From IMG/VR virus record IMGVR_UViG_3300031758_000223, positions 1 through 37,228 of that record: DNA of 37,228 nt; one strand, 5' to 3'. Every line of letters starts with the position of its first letter. The stretch's first letter is position 1. The notes below the pieces were generated by a model. The model worked only from the letters and a program-made list of their open reading frames with translations. It was not told the DNA's origin and made no database searches. The position numbers and the translations under genes are program-made. Shown here piece after piece: positions 28,122 to 37,228 of the stretch. The stretch comes from a virus.

Positions 28122-28996
28122 TACCTACCGCCCAACAATGCCATGATTCTCTGAAGCCCCGTACCAACGGTCTGTGCCGTTGCTTCGTCCGGTGCTGACT
28201 GCTCTGCACGCGCCAGAGCCGCAGTCTGAAGTGACGGGGCATCCTGGCTGGAAGAAGCCCGCTGCCGCTGCTGCTGTTGGATGTAGCGGATGGAAGCATC
28301 CATCTCCTGTGCGGTTGGCACACGACCCAGGATTCTCAGCGACGCCTGCTTGTACATGCGCCCAGCGTCTTCGGCGGAAACCACGCGCACTCCGGAACCA
28401 CCAGCACCAAAGGAGAATGATGAGCCGCCGGTCTTGAGAATCTGGAGATATCCACTGGCCGTCTTCCCTATTGATTGAGCAGCGTCCAGGAACCTGTTGA
28501 TTGCGGCGAGGTCCTCGTTCATAAGCGCGTTTCCGCTCAGGGCCTGATTGCTTGGCTTGTCATTCCCGTACATACCCGAACCGCGGAGGGTGTTCAGAAA
28601 GGTTGCCCGCGCGTCAGGGGTCCGATAGTCGCGCCACACCGCGTACGCATCATCTGGTCCGTAACTATCCCTGTTGGAAATATTCCCGTTTTCGTCAACA
28701 AGGTTCTTGCCGTAATAGAGAACCGACGCCTGCGATGGATCAGACGTTGGCAGAACCTTTCCAAAGTCACGCTGATCAAAAGACGTCGCCCGGTTCTGAG
28801 CAGTGTTAGCAACGACCCGCGCATTGCGAGCGGGTTGATACGGCGGCTGCGGTGCTGAGTTTGTTTTCGTCCCGTCGGCAACAACATCACCAGCCTCGTC
28901 TGGCGTAAAGTTGCCAGGGCTGTTTGAGTCCGGGGGCGGCGTCGTATCACGCGGCTTGGACGTTTGCCTGTTCTTGGTTACGCGTCGTGACGCCAT
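28121..28996 (-). CDS. Virion-region protein (291 aa)
   Basis: The N-terminal 60 residues are Pro/Thr-rich and disordered (KPRDTTPPPDSNSPGNF). The rest is mixed helix, with a Gly/Ser-rich hinge (GGSSFSFGAGGSGVRVV) and a Gln-rich helix (RYIQQQQRQRASSSQ). It overlaps the 1661-aa gene by 1 nt. Function unknown; a structural or ejection role is inferred. Confidence 0.75.
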   Translation of the reverse strand: MASRRVTKNRQTSKPRDTTPPPDSNSPGNFTPDEAGDVVADGTKTNSAPQPPYQPARNARVVANTAQNRATSFDQRDFGKVLPTSDPSQASVLYYGKNLVDENGNISNRDSYGPDDAYAVWRDYRTPDARATFLNTLRGSGMYGNDKPSNQALSGNALMNEDLAAINRFLDAAQSIGKTASGYLQILKTGGSSFSFGAGGSGVRVVSAEDAGRMYKQASLRILGRVPTAQEMDASIRYIQQQQRQRASSSQDAPSLQTAALARAEQSAPDEATAQTVGTGLQRIMALLGGR

Positions 28997-31900
28997 TACT
29001 CATCCACCTCTTGAACGAGCATTCTATTCCAAATGCGGTCAAACTCTGGACTCTGCGTCGCCAGCCACTGTCCATACTCCTGCAGTGACTGACGTTCGCG
29101 CAACTTTGCTTTGCCGGAAAGAGTAGACGTATTGAGTCTTGCCAGCACACTGTCGCGCCTAGTCAAGTAATCAGTCAGCGGCTGAGCAAGGGGCTCGTTG
29201 CTGACGCGTCCGCTTGCCAAGAGGTCCTGCAGCGACTGAATATTGTTCTGCAGTTCGTTAGTCGTGAACTGCACGTACCTCGGGAATCCAGGGTATTCCT
29301 GATGCAGGTATACGCGGTAGTCGCGGAGGATCTTGGACTGCTCCTCTGTCCGGTAGGGGCCGTACATGCGCCGGGCGTCGGCGTACAAAGCCGACCCAAC
29401 GCGGTTCTGTGCCGACTCAACGATCTCTGAAAACGTCAGCCGTTCGCGTAGCCCCTTCTTGATCTGAGACGTCCATACGCTGAAGTTCAGTTCCGATCCC
29501 TTAGGTCCGAAGTACGCACCGACGTTCTTGTACTGGCCCGTTAGAAGGTCCTCGTTGGCGTCTTGCCAGCGGCCAAACTCCTCCGAACCCTCAAGACCTC
29601 CGGCCAGTGCGCGGGTCTTGGAACCCACGTACAGGGTCAGGTCATCGCCCATGATCTCAAGAAAGCGCTGCACCGCTGTCTCGTAGTCCTGCTCCTGCAA
29701 CTTCTGAAATAGGTTGATGACGACACCAGCAACGGCATCGCCCTGCTTGGTGGGGACGACGAACTCGCTGCGCCCAGCAGTTGGGCCCGTGAACTGGCTG
29801 AGTGCGCGCATTGCCGTGATGGCCCTTGCGTCTGCACGGGCATCCTCGACCAGTTGCTGATACTGGGCAGGGTCATTCAAGTCGTACTTGCCAGTCGCCG
29901 ACTTTGCGCGCAGAGTTTCGACAAACGTCTGGGCAAAGACAGTGCTCGTTGCGTTTACGTCTCCGTCGACTGCCTGCGCCAACTTCTGAATCCAGCCCGG
30001 AGTTGGGTTGAAAATCTCCTGGCCCTTGTCGCCGTATGGGAGGAAGAACTCCCGAATCGCGCGGAAGTCGTCGTTGCGCGGGATTACCTCAGACGCCGCG
30101 AACTGTGCCATCGGTCCAAGAGCAGGGAAGACCGAGAGTCCCTGCGACAACTGCTTGACCGGGGCATTCATGAACGTATTCACCGGGTCTCCGCCACCAG
30201 GAGACATCCTCAGGGCAATGTCCATGATTGAGTGGGAGAACGGAAAGTTGAACATCAGGGTTCCGGTCTGCGGGTCTTCGTAGAAGAACCCGAGCCCGTC
30301 TTGGTCCGGGTCTGCTTCTGAAAGGCCCGTGTATACGCGCTGGGCGGAGCGATAGACGCGGGCAGAGTCGGCAGCAAACTGCGTCAGGTACGTGCCAATG
30401 ACTTCCTTCCATGCGTTAGCAAACGGCATGATGACTCGAACCATGTCAACCAAGTTGTTCCGCTCGGTTGCGTCGTACAACAACGCCTTGGTTCTGGCTA
30501 CGGCACTGATACGGGCATACGTGTCAATGTCCTCAAGGTCGTATCCGTTTTTGCGTCCAGATGCCGCTGCTTTCTCTAGCCGTGCTTCAATGCTCTTCCT
30601 CTTAGTGGCACCAAGGAACTCGTCAACAGATAGTTTTTCCCGTGCTGCGGCTTGGCGCAGGTCAGCAAGAAGCGTCTGGGCTGACTCCGCATTAGCGCGA
30701 CCAACGGTTTCGTCTATGGCTTCGTAGTAAAACTGCCGCCACGTAGGGTTGCGCTCCAGAGTCTTGGCCCACTTCTTGTCGACAAACTCAGTAAAGAACT
30801 TATTGGTCGCCTGGTCATACCCGTCTCTTAGCGACGCCCACAAGCCCTCATCCTTGGAGTCACCGAGAATGATTTCGCGGCGTACCATTGCCGGAAGACC
30901 AGGAGCCTGGGTTGCCTCGTCATAGATCGGGGCCTTGTTGATGAGGCGGCTTGCCTCTTTCATGCCAAACAATCCTTCAAAAGCGTCGCCCTCAAGAAGT
31001 GGCGTAATGGTCACTTCGCCCGAGTACTCAATCGGCTTACCTTTGCCGCCGGTTACCTTGAGACCTGACGTACTGGAAATAACAACATCAGTTCCGTCGG
31101 CCAGTTTTACAACGTCGCCGTGGACCAACTTCTGTCCGGGCCCACGCGGAATCAGGCTGACGTCAATCTCTTTACGGTTAGCCAGATCCGGCACACGGCC
31201 ATATCCGGCCATGTATGCCATCTCCTCAAGCCCACCAATGTTGACGTCTACGTTGCCCTTGAGGTACGTGTCGTACACGGTTTCCAAGTACTTGTCGAAC
31301 TGGTCGGCATCCATGTCTTCCAGGTCGAATCCAAGCGTCCGCCCCTTGACTCCCTTGACATCCTTGAACGGAAAACCCTGGAGGGCTTGCACACGCAACT
31401 CCGACGCGGCCTCCGGGTTTTTCTGGACATAACCCTTGAACATGTCAAAAATCTCAGAGTCGGTCTTGCCAACTGCGCGACCCCTAGCAATGATTGACTG
31501 GAGTGGATCTTGCGAAATCTGACGCAACATCTGGACCACGCCCTGCGTGTGGAGCCCGTCGCCCATGCCCCTGGTTACAGGTGCCCAGTTGTTGGTCGCC
31601 CTGTAGTGACCGAGCACGTCTCCAATGTCCATGCCAGCGCGCGTGTAGTCCTGCATGAATAGTTCGCGTTCTTCCTTGCGGAGAGCGTCTAGACCCGCCT
31701 GCCCCCTAGCCATGAGGTCCTCGCCAAGAATGGACTTGTTCTTCTTGTTCCCGAGGAGTAGTTGCATGTACTGCCATGGGTGGAACAATCCGGTGTTTGC
31801 GCCGAAGTGCATGCGGATCTGAGCGTCGATTGAGTTCCGGATGACATACCCGCCAGTCGCCAGGGCCAAGGGCTTCCAGATGACGTTCTGCGCAAACTCA

Positions 31901-33981
31901 ACGGCCTGTAGATAGCGCTGTTGTTTGCCTGTAAGAACGCGCTTCTTGGACTCAACAAGCAGGGCATTGCGTCGGGCAACCAGATCGTCCAGATCCCTGC
32001 CATCCTGGGGCGTCATTCTCGAAGACCCGATGCGCGTCCTAATGTCAACAATCTCGTCAGACAACTGGTTGTACGCCGCCCGGTTTTCCTTAGGCACAAC
32101 CTTTGTGTCGATCTTCTGGCTGCGCGTGACGAGCGACCTGCCGCCCACGCCCTTGCCCGCTCGAACCAAGCCGTCGTCGTCGGATAGCAACCTACGCATC
32201 AAAGGACTGCGAGTAAGACGCCGCAACTGGCGCGGGTCAGGAAGCGACTGCACGCGCCCAAGTAGTTCGACAAGCATCAACGGACGATCAATGGAAACCG
32301 CGCCGCTCATCTTGCTGTACTGCTGGTGGAAGTCGGCCCAAAACTGCGGAGGGAAGTCGTCCTTGAACCGGTGATAAAGCGCCTTCATGAACCCATGGTC
32401 GACCTCTATGCCAGACCGGTCCATTAGGTACGAACGCATCTTCCCGATACGGGCGTCTCCGCCATTTATAACGGTGCCAATAACCGTTTCATCAACGCGG
32501 TTCTTGCGCATTACCGTAGCGATCGTTTCCTTGTAGGCCTCAAGTGCGTTCTTTTCGAGGTCCGATGACAACCCTCCACGCATCATGGGGATGATTTTGT
32601 CGCCCAACGCAGCGACCTCGTCCTTGGTGCCGCCTGCAGCGCGCAACGAGTTGAGCATGTTCCGGATTCCGGCAATGCGATCGCGCCTGTCACCAGCAAT
32701 TACAAGTGATCCGGCTGGCATAGTTGCAAAAGCCCGCGTGCCACGAAGAACCTTGAGTGGTGTGCGCTCTACCGCGCTGGAGACTGCGGCGTTGCGGGCG
32801 TAGCGGAACAACTGCGGGTCGGCAATCTGTGACGTATCGCCCACTGTGAATCCGCGGGTCATTACGCTGAGTACTTCTTCAGTGGTTTTCGCTTGAGCCA
32901 GGTCGTCCGCAAATGCCGGATCGATCTTGTACTCAAAGATGTCGTCCATGATCTTCGTCGCGCTCGTTTCATTGACGAGACGATCAACGAGTTTTCTAGG
33001 AGCCGTGCTCTTGGTCATCAAGTCAACCCACTTGCGACCCTCGATGGATACTCCCTGCAAGCCCTGCGACAAACCACCCTGCACGCGCAGTAGGGCCTTG
33101 ATCTCTGTTGCGTCAGAGACAGACAACTTGGGGGCGGCAAGACCAGCGCGACCAATGACCCTGGCACCCTTGCTTACCAACTTCGTTGGGTCTGGGGCCA
33201 TCAAGTTGACGACTGCATCAATGATTCCCGACGCGTTCCGATATGCCTCGGAGTTTGGAGTGAACACCAGGTTCGCGGCACCACGGCCCACCGTCCAACC
33301 CTGTCCATTGATCTCGCCACGGAAGTCGCGTGCGCGACGGCCCTGCTCCTCAAGGATGGCGTTATTCACAAGGTAACCAGTGCCCTGCAACTCAGGGTTA
33401 TCCAGAAGCGTGGCGATGGTCAGCGAGTCCCAGAAGCCACCGAGCGTCATATTCCGGCCATCCTGAGTGTTGAAAAGCATGGCAGCAACGTTGTTGATTG
33501 ACTCCGGGATTGCCTCAAGTGCGGCAACTCCATACCGAGTGATTGGCTTGATGGCTGGAGCCAGGTAATCGGAGGCTGCTTCGACGGTGTTCTCAGCCAG
33601 TTCCAGTGCGCCTGGCACAACACCGAGACCTTGCGCGATGCGATCCTTTGCCCAACCGCCAGCGTCCAGCACGGACTTGATGACGCGCCCGACGCCAGCC
33701 ATGAATCCGGTTTGATCCGGCGGGTTGTCGGCTGTATCCATCGCCGTCATGCGCGCAACTTCGTAGATTGCTGCTGGCGACGCACCGGCTTGCGCTAGCG
33801 ACATCTGCGTATTGGCATTCAAATACGGGTAGTTCTGGTTGATGTACTCCAGACTTGCCGCGATCTGAGCGCTTGCCTCGCCTTTGCCCATGCCCGACAT
33901 CATCTTGCGGTTCTGGGCGAGCATGTCCTCAGACATGAAGTTGCCCATCGAGTTGGCGTCGATGAACTTTTCGAACGACAT
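28996..33981 (-). CDS. Giant internal virion/ejection-type protein (1661 aa)
   Basis: This is the largest single ORF, about 13% of the genome. It is helix-rich and largely soluble. Segments VIWKPLALATGGYVIRNSID and MVRVIMPFANAWKEVIGTYL are amphipathic or membrane-active candidates, as seen in proteins that form a channel through the cell envelope during DNA ejection. I see no polymerase or lysozyme motif, so it is not an N4-type virion RNA polymerase. It lies two genes downstream of the portal, like T7 internal core proteins. Start and stop overlap both neighbours. The assignment is by size, composition and position. Confidence 0.75.
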   Translation of the reverse strand: MSFEKFIDANSMGNFMSEDMLAQNRKMMSGMGKGEASAQIAASLEYINQNYPYLNANTQMSLAQAGASPAAIYEVARMTAMDTADNPPDQTGFMAGVGRVIKSVLDAGGWAKDRIAQGLGVVPGALELAENTVEAASDYLAPAIKPITRYGVAALEAIPESINNVAAMLFNTQDGRNMTLGGFWDSLTIATLLDNPELQGTGYLVNNAILEEQGRRARDFRGEINGQGWTVGRGAANLVFTPNSEAYRNASGIIDAVVNLMAPDPTKLVSKGARVIGRAGLAAPKLSVSDATEIKALLRVQGGLSQGLQGVSIEGRKWVDLMTKSTAPRKLVDRLVNETSATKIMDDIFEYKIDPAFADDLAQAKTTEEVLSVMTRGFTVGDTSQIADPQLFRYARNAAVSSAVERTPLKVLRGTRAFATMPAGSLVIAGDRRDRIAGIRNMLNSLRAAGGTKDEVAALGDKIIPMMRGGLSSDLEKNALEAYKETIATVMRKNRVDETVIGTVINGGDARIGKMRSYLMDRSGIEVDHGFMKALYHRFKDDFPPQFWADFHQQYSKMSGAVSIDRPLMLVELLGRVQSLPDPRQLRRLTRSPLMRRLLSDDDGLVRAGKGVGGRSLVTRSQKIDTKVVPKENRAAYNQLSDEIVDIRTRIGSSRMTPQDGRDLDDLVARRNALLVESKKRVLTGKQQRYLQAVEFAQNVIWKPLALATGGYVIRNSIDAQIRMHFGANTGLFHPWQYMQLLLGNKKNKSILGEDLMARGQAGLDALRKEERELFMQDYTRAGMDIGDVLGHYRATNNWAPVTRGMGDGLHTQGVVQMLRQISQDPLQSIIARGRAVGKTDSEIFDMFKGYVQKNPEAASELRVQALQGFPFKDVKGVKGRTLGFDLEDMDADQFDKYLETVYDTYLKGNVDVNIGGLEEMAYMAGYGRVPDLANRKEIDVSLIPRGPGQKLVHGDVVKLADGTDVVISSTSGLKVTGGKGKPIEYSGEVTITPLLEGDAFEGLFGMKEASRLINKAPIYDEATQAPGLPAMVRREIILGDSKDEGLWASLRDGYDQATNKFFTEFVDKKWAKTLERNPTWRQFYYEAIDETVGRANAESAQTLLADLRQAAAREKLSVDEFLGATKRKSIEARLEKAAASGRKNGYDLEDIDTYARISAVARTKALLYDATERNNLVDMVRVIMPFANAWKEVIGTYLTQFAADSARVYRSAQRVYTGLSEADPDQDGLGFFYEDPQTGTLMFNFPFSHSIMDIALRMSPGGGDPVNTFMNAPVKQLSQGLSVFPALGPMAQFAASEVIPRNDDFRAIREFFLPYGDKGQEIFNPTPGWIQKLAQAVDGDVNATSTVFAQTFVETLRAKSATGKYDLNDPAQYQQLVEDARADARAITAMRALSQFTGPTAGRSEFVVPTKQGDAVAGVVINLFQKLQEQDYETAVQRFLEIMGDDLTLYVGSKTRALAGGLEGSEEFGRWQDANEDLLTGQYKNVGAYFGPKGSELNFSVWTSQIKKGLRERLTFSEIVESAQNRVGSALYADARRMYGPYRTEEQSKILRDYRVYLHQEYPGFPRYVQFTTNELQNNIQSLQDLLASGRVSNEPLAQPLTDYLTRRDSVLARLNTSTLSGKAKLRERQSLQEYGQWLATQSPEFDRIWNRMLVQEVDE

Positions 33982-34367
33982 CAGGAGTTGCCGTACTTGT
34001 CGAGTAGATCAAGAATGCCGGAATCTGGGAACATCATTCCCAGTGACCTAAGTTCATCCTTGACTATCGACTGTGGGCCTACGGGCATGATTCCCGCCTG
34101 CATTGGACCAGGACCAGCACCAAACGGTGCGCCCGCAGTAAGCGGTTCAGATGGGCGGTCAGTAGAACGAGTGAGTGGAGGCATCGAACCAGGACGGGCA
34201 GTTGATGCCTCGACGTCCTTAGCGGCAATAGACCGACGCGCACTGACGTCTGTCGGTGCCTGACCCATGGGAACGGCACGTTGCCGTTGCTTTAGCAACT
34301 CTGCCTCGCCGTAATAAGCGGCCTTACCTGCGCTGATGGGCATGCGCCCAGTCGTGTTTTCTGCCAT
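33981..34367 (-). CDS. Small virion-region protein (128 aa)
   Basis: Mostly disordered: Pro/Gly/Ala-rich with TRSTDRPSEPLTAGAPFGAG, and a short C-terminal helix (DSGILDLLDKYGNS). It lies between portal and the 1661-aa gene, 1 nt after the portal stop. Function unknown; it may be a minor virion or assembly factor. Confidence 0.7.
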   Translation of the reverse strand: MAENTTGRMPISAGKAAYYGEAELLKQRQRAVPMGQAPTDVSARRSIAAKDVEASTARPGSMPPLTRSTDRPSEPLTAGAPFGAGPGPMQAGIMPVGPQSIVKDELRSLGMMFPDSGILDLLDKYGNS

Positions 34368-34368
34368 G

Positions 34369-36123
34369 TCAGCCTCCCAACTGTGCTAGTAGACCCGCGA
34401 GCCCCCCACCACCGGGCGGGGCCGCCGGAGTTTCGGCCCCCATTCCTGGGGTAGCAAGGCCCGGCATCGTCTCCGGAGAGCCCATCGGTGCCATTGCGGC
34501 TTGCCTATCGCGTGCACGTTGGTCCGTACGCCGCACAGCCTCAAACAATGGAACGTCCTGCTCGACAACCAACTTGGTCAGATAAGCAAGATCTTCTGGC
34601 TGGTATGGGCCATTGGGATCGACTGCCTGCTGCTGGATCGAGGACAACAGCGCAGCCTCAATTCCCTCGGCGATGATCCGGTCATGCTCGAAGTCTGGGT
34701 CAGAGATCAGCGGATCTGCTTCACGCGCAGACTCCTTGCTGATGAGTCCAGTACCAAGGCGCTGGCCAAGTCCGACAACAAGGCTGTTGACATCGCTTCC
34801 AGCCGCCGAGTACGTAACGTAGTGGAAGTCGTTTACCCACAACTGGTTGGGCACATACACAGACTTGCCAGCAGCAGAGCGTCCTGGCATATAGAAGGAC
34901 TTAGTTACGTCGCCCCAGTACGCCCGCTCAATTGCAATGGCAATCTTGTCTTCCTCTACGAGCGACTGCTCGAAGCACGTCTGCGCTTCCTGCACTCGGT
35001 AGTCGATGGTGGCGGACATAATGGCGTCGCCCCGGCGTCCTGTGCGGATGGACGTGGTGGATTCACCGCCGAACTCAGCAGGAATCGCACCCTCCAAGCG
35101 CTCCTGACGCTCAAGCCGGTCAAGTGCTGTGTCGGTCTTGTAGCCGGGGTTGACCTGCAACTGCCTAAGGTCTCCGCCCTTGACGATACCGACCACGCCT
35201 GACTTGCCGTTTGCAACCTGCAGCACCTCGGGGTTCTCGCCGGGGCGCGCAATCAGGTACTCATCGGGGAAAATACCGCGCTCAATGGCAATCTCGTTCA
35301 GAGCCTGAAGGCGTGCGCGCGTGTAGTACATGCCGAGTACACCATCGAACTGGCCACGAGGCTTGTCAAGGGTGATCCGGTTCGCCATAACGGCAAGCGG
35401 CATACCTGTTCTGTTGGGAATGGCCTCAAGCATCAGGGTTTCGAGACCGGCACGCTCGGCAGGGCTGTAGTCAGCGCTGTCTTCCGCACCGATAACCACC
35501 AACTGAATGGACTCGGGCGAGACGTATTCGAGCAGGGTGTACTTGGAATCCGCTTCAATACGTCCCATGCGCAGCATCGAGGACACCTGGGGTCCATAGT
35601 TGCGCAGAAGGTACGAGGCTGTCGTCTTGTACGAGAAGATGCAGTCGTAGGGGACCGGATCGTCCGGGTCTTCAGTCGGTGCCGGATACGTGTCGAGGGG
35701 GTTGCGCACCGTCCACTTCGGCGTCAACGTACGGAAATCAGGCTTGAGGACAACGGCAGACTGCGCATAAGCCAGGTAGTGCCTGGCGCGACGGCGCATC
35801 TTTAGTCCCATACGGTTGTTGTCCCACATGGAAAGCACCGCGTTCTTGCGTTGCCGTGAGTTGCTCTTACTGCGCTCTGAGCCCTCCTTGGTCGGGGGGA
35901 AGTACACGGTCGGCATGGTCGACGCAACACGCATCGACATCTGCTCCAGGCCCTGAATAAGCAGGTTTGCAACCGAAGTCTTGGCGTTCTTGTCTAGTTC
36001 ATTGAGGGGAACCACCACGTCGCCGTTAGCCAGTTCCCTGACCCTGCGCATCTGCTCCTTGATAGGGCCCATGGTCCTCTTGCGCTGCAAATACAGCGCG
36101 ACGATTTCTTCAGCAGGAAGCAT
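34369..36123 (-). CDS. Portal protein (584 aa)
   Basis: Forms the dodecameric ring through which DNA is packaged. Supporting features are size, position in the terminase-portal-scaffold-capsid order, an N-terminal helical stretch (IVALYLQRKRTMGPIKEQMR), the central body containing PKWTVRNPLDTYPAPTEDPD and DGVLGMYYTRARLQALNEIA, a long C-terminal helix region (LLSSIQQQAVDPN), and a Gly/Pro-rich tail ending LLAQLGG. The ATG overlaps the stop of the junction gene by 1 nt. Confidence 0.85.
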   Translation of the reverse strand: MLPAEEIVALYLQRKRTMGPIKEQMRRVRELANGDVVVPLNELDKNAKTSVANLLIQGLEQMSMRVASTMPTVYFPPTKEGSERSKSNSRQRKNAVLSMWDNNRMGLKMRRRARHYLAYAQSAVVLKPDFRTLTPKWTVRNPLDTYPAPTEDPDDPVPYDCIFSYKTTASYLLRNYGPQVSSMLRMGRIEADSKYTLLEYVSPESIQLVVIGAEDSADYSPAERAGLETLMLEAIPNRTGMPLAVMANRITLDKPRGQFDGVLGMYYTRARLQALNEIAIERGIFPDEYLIARPGENPEVLQVANGKSGVVGIVKGGDLRQLQVNPGYKTDTALDRLERQERLEGAIPAEFGGESTTSIRTGRRGDAIMSATIDYRVQEAQTCFEQSLVEEDKIAIAIERAYWGDVTKSFYMPGRSAAGKSVYVPNQLWVNDFHYVTYSAAGSDVNSLVVGLGQRLGTGLISKESAREADPLISDPDFEHDRIIAEGIEAALLSSIQQQAVDPNGPYQPEDLAYLTKLVVEQDVPLFEAVRRTDQRARDRQAAMAPMGSPETMPGLATPGMGAETPAAPPGGGGLAGLLAQLGG

Positions 36124-37228
36124 TAGTAAGAGGGCTCGTCGAACAAGTCGATGTCGTCAGGGTTTACCTCTTGCTCGAAGTCCGGATCTGATGTGCGGCG
36201 CTGGGTTCCACGCGACTCGACTGCCTGCAACTCAGATTCAACGTCAGAGGAAAGTCCAGGAAGGCTTTCATCTACAGTCTCGGACACCGGCTTGCCCGCT
36301 GCCTTCTGCTTCGCCATGCGCGCAAGACGCGCGTTTTCTGTAGCGCTCATGGGCCTGGCCTTCGGCACAACACTGGCAATGTACTCCTGGTTGAACTCAA
36401 GCATGACCCGGCGCGATTCTTCGATTTGCCTCTCCAGGGCGGCAATGTTGGCCGACTCCACTTCGGTACGCGCACCACCACGGAGATCGGTGAGTTCCAT
36501 CAGGCGCGTGCGCTGATTCTCAAGCGCCCCGATCGTCTTATCAAGTGCGGTTCTTTCCGCGGTAGACGTCGGCTTTACCGGCGGCTCGAAGGTCATCGGA
36601 CTGCTCAACTCTTCGGGTATGGTCACACCACGACGGTTGAACCTCGTCTGCGTGCCTTCGTTTGACACTGCCTTCATCTGGCCGGGAACCTTGGTTCCCG
36701 AGGACGTAGCAGCCTGCTTGACCGGATTCTTCTCAAGGAATGCCTGAATGTTTGGATTTGCCTTGACTGTTGCTACGAAATCCTGGATGGGCATGTCGTT
36801 GAGCAACTGACGTCCACCCTGCTTGTTCATAAACTCATCAAAGCGCTCTTGGGTCTTGATGGCGCTCAGGTCCATCGGTTTTCCTGCTGTAGCAGATGCA
36901 GGAGCAACCGGTGCACGACCAGTACCGGTATTGCGCGCAGTATTACTTGCTGCAGCCTGGGCTCTTGCTGCACCCTCGGCCATTATCGCCTCGGCTCTTG
37001 CTGCAGACTCGGCTGCAGCCTCGGCTATTGCCTCCGACGTTGGAGCACGACCAGTTGCTTTAGCCGGAGAAATTCCAGCCCGCGCTTCTAGAGGGTGCAG
37101 TCCTGGCGTGCCAAACGGGATTTCAATCTCTTGACCCTTGTACACCATTATTCTTCCACCGGAACTGGTTGTTGATGCAGTCGGCTCAGGTACTTTTGGC
37201 GGAGCGGGTGCTTCGGCCGCTGGCTTCT
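36123..37228 (-). CDS. Junction-spanning large virion-region protein, C-terminal part
   Basis: This is the C-terminal continuation of the gene at 1-2420; the frame is open to the contig end, and 37084-37228 repeats 1-145. An internal ATG at 37146-37148 (MVYKGQEIEIPFG) is not the start, since codons before it (IRGGSSTTSATPEPVKPP read backwards) are open into the left end. This part has a compact start (GQEIEIPFGTPGLHPLEARA), an Ala-rich helix (AEAAAESAARAEAIMAEGAA), a globular middle (ERFDEFMNKQGGRQLLNDMP), a coiled coil (ESANIAALERQIEESRRVML) and an acidic C-terminus (DPDFEQEVNPDDIDLFDEPS). Its stop overlaps the portal start by 1 nt. Confidence 0.88.
   Translation of the reverse strand, partial: KPAAEAPAPPKVPEPTASTTSSGGRIMVYKGQEIEIPFGTPGLHPLEARAGISPAKATGRAPTSEAIAEAAAESAARAEAIMAEGAARAQAAASNTARNTGTGRAPVAPASATAGKPMDLSAIKTQERFDEFMNKQGGRQLLNDMPIQDFVATVKANPNIQAFLEKNPVKQAATSSGTKVPGQMKAVSNEGTQTRFNRRGVTIPEELSSPMTFEPPVKPTSTAERTALDKTIGALENQRTRLMELTDLRGGARTEVESANIAALERQIEESRRVMLEFNQEYIASVVPKARPMSATENARLARMAKQKAAGKPVSETVDESLPGLSSDVESELQAVESRGTQRRTSDPDFEQEVNPDDIDLFDEPSY
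37084..37228. repeat. Right copy of 145-bp terminal direct repeat
   Basis: Repeats bases 1-145 with C at 37102 where the left copy has G at 19. It should be counted once in the circular genome of 37,083 bp. Confidence 0.95.

Noticed and set aside
1-37228. CRISPR array, integrase, insertion sequence or attachment site
   Set aside because: No regularly spaced repeats, recombinase motifs or tRNA-like attachment sequences were seen.

Overview
The window looks like the complete genome of a tailed phage of an actinobacterium, most likely a podovirus. It ends in a 145-bp direct repeat (1..145 = 37084..37228, one mismatch at base 19 versus 37102), so it closes into a circle of 37,083 bp. The actinobacterial host is inferred from a phage WhiB protein, high GC and actinobacterial-style promoters (TTGACR/TANNNT). 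The short-tail assignment is inferred from an N4-gp56-like capsid protein, a T7-like pair of head-tail adaptor and tubular/hub protein, very large internal-virion-type proteins, and no visible tape measure, tail tube or sheath. Every supported gene lies on the minus strand, so the genome reads from high to low coordinates. No integrase, repressor, polymerase, primase, helicase or tRNA was found.

Late (virion) half, in transcription order: terminase large subunit (4430-2460); a 1126-aa protein that crosses the circular junction (2420-1, then 37083-36123); portal (36123-34369); a 128-aa protein; a 1661-aa internal-virion-type protein; three further structural candidates (28996-26017); scaffold (25889-25422); major capsid (25376-24399); two small neck-region proteins; two glycosyltransferases; four very basic small proteins; head-tail adaptor; 625-aa tubular/hub protein; repeat-bearing tail fibre; then lysis genes (holin, M15 peptidase, holin-like protein) ending at 16185.

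Early half, in transcription order: a 275-bp control region (15910-16184) with an unusually symmetric divergent promoter; a small HTH-like protein; metallophosphoesterase; YqaJ-type exonuclease with an annealing-protein candidate; a ribbon-helix-helix protein; a DUF6378-like protein; a nuclease candidate; a secreted lysozyme-like protein; WhiB; a run of unknown genes; a MoxR-type AAA+ ATPase with a VWA partner; and two more unknown genes down to 4916. Adjacent genes mostly overlap by 1-14 nt. The two halves meet at a 485-bp structured gap (4431-4915) with a candidate late promoter.

The least ordinary content is regulatory. Three early intergenic islands (about 5264-5561, 9009-9182 and 9816-9968) carry the same promoter core, TTGACGGACGG, 17-18 bp, then (T/G)ATGGT. 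In two of them perfect CGAACACCTGTTCG palindromes sit exactly 1 bp upstream of the -35. That palindrome matches the actinobacterial LexA/SOS box core CGAAC-N4-GTTCG. The main early control region has a single palindromic -35 (TTGCAA) flanked on both sides by 17 bp and TATCGT, a mirror-symmetric divergent promoter. A 20-bp perfect dyad overlaps a candidate -10 in front of the recombination genes. Functional calls rest on motif reading only; no database search was run.
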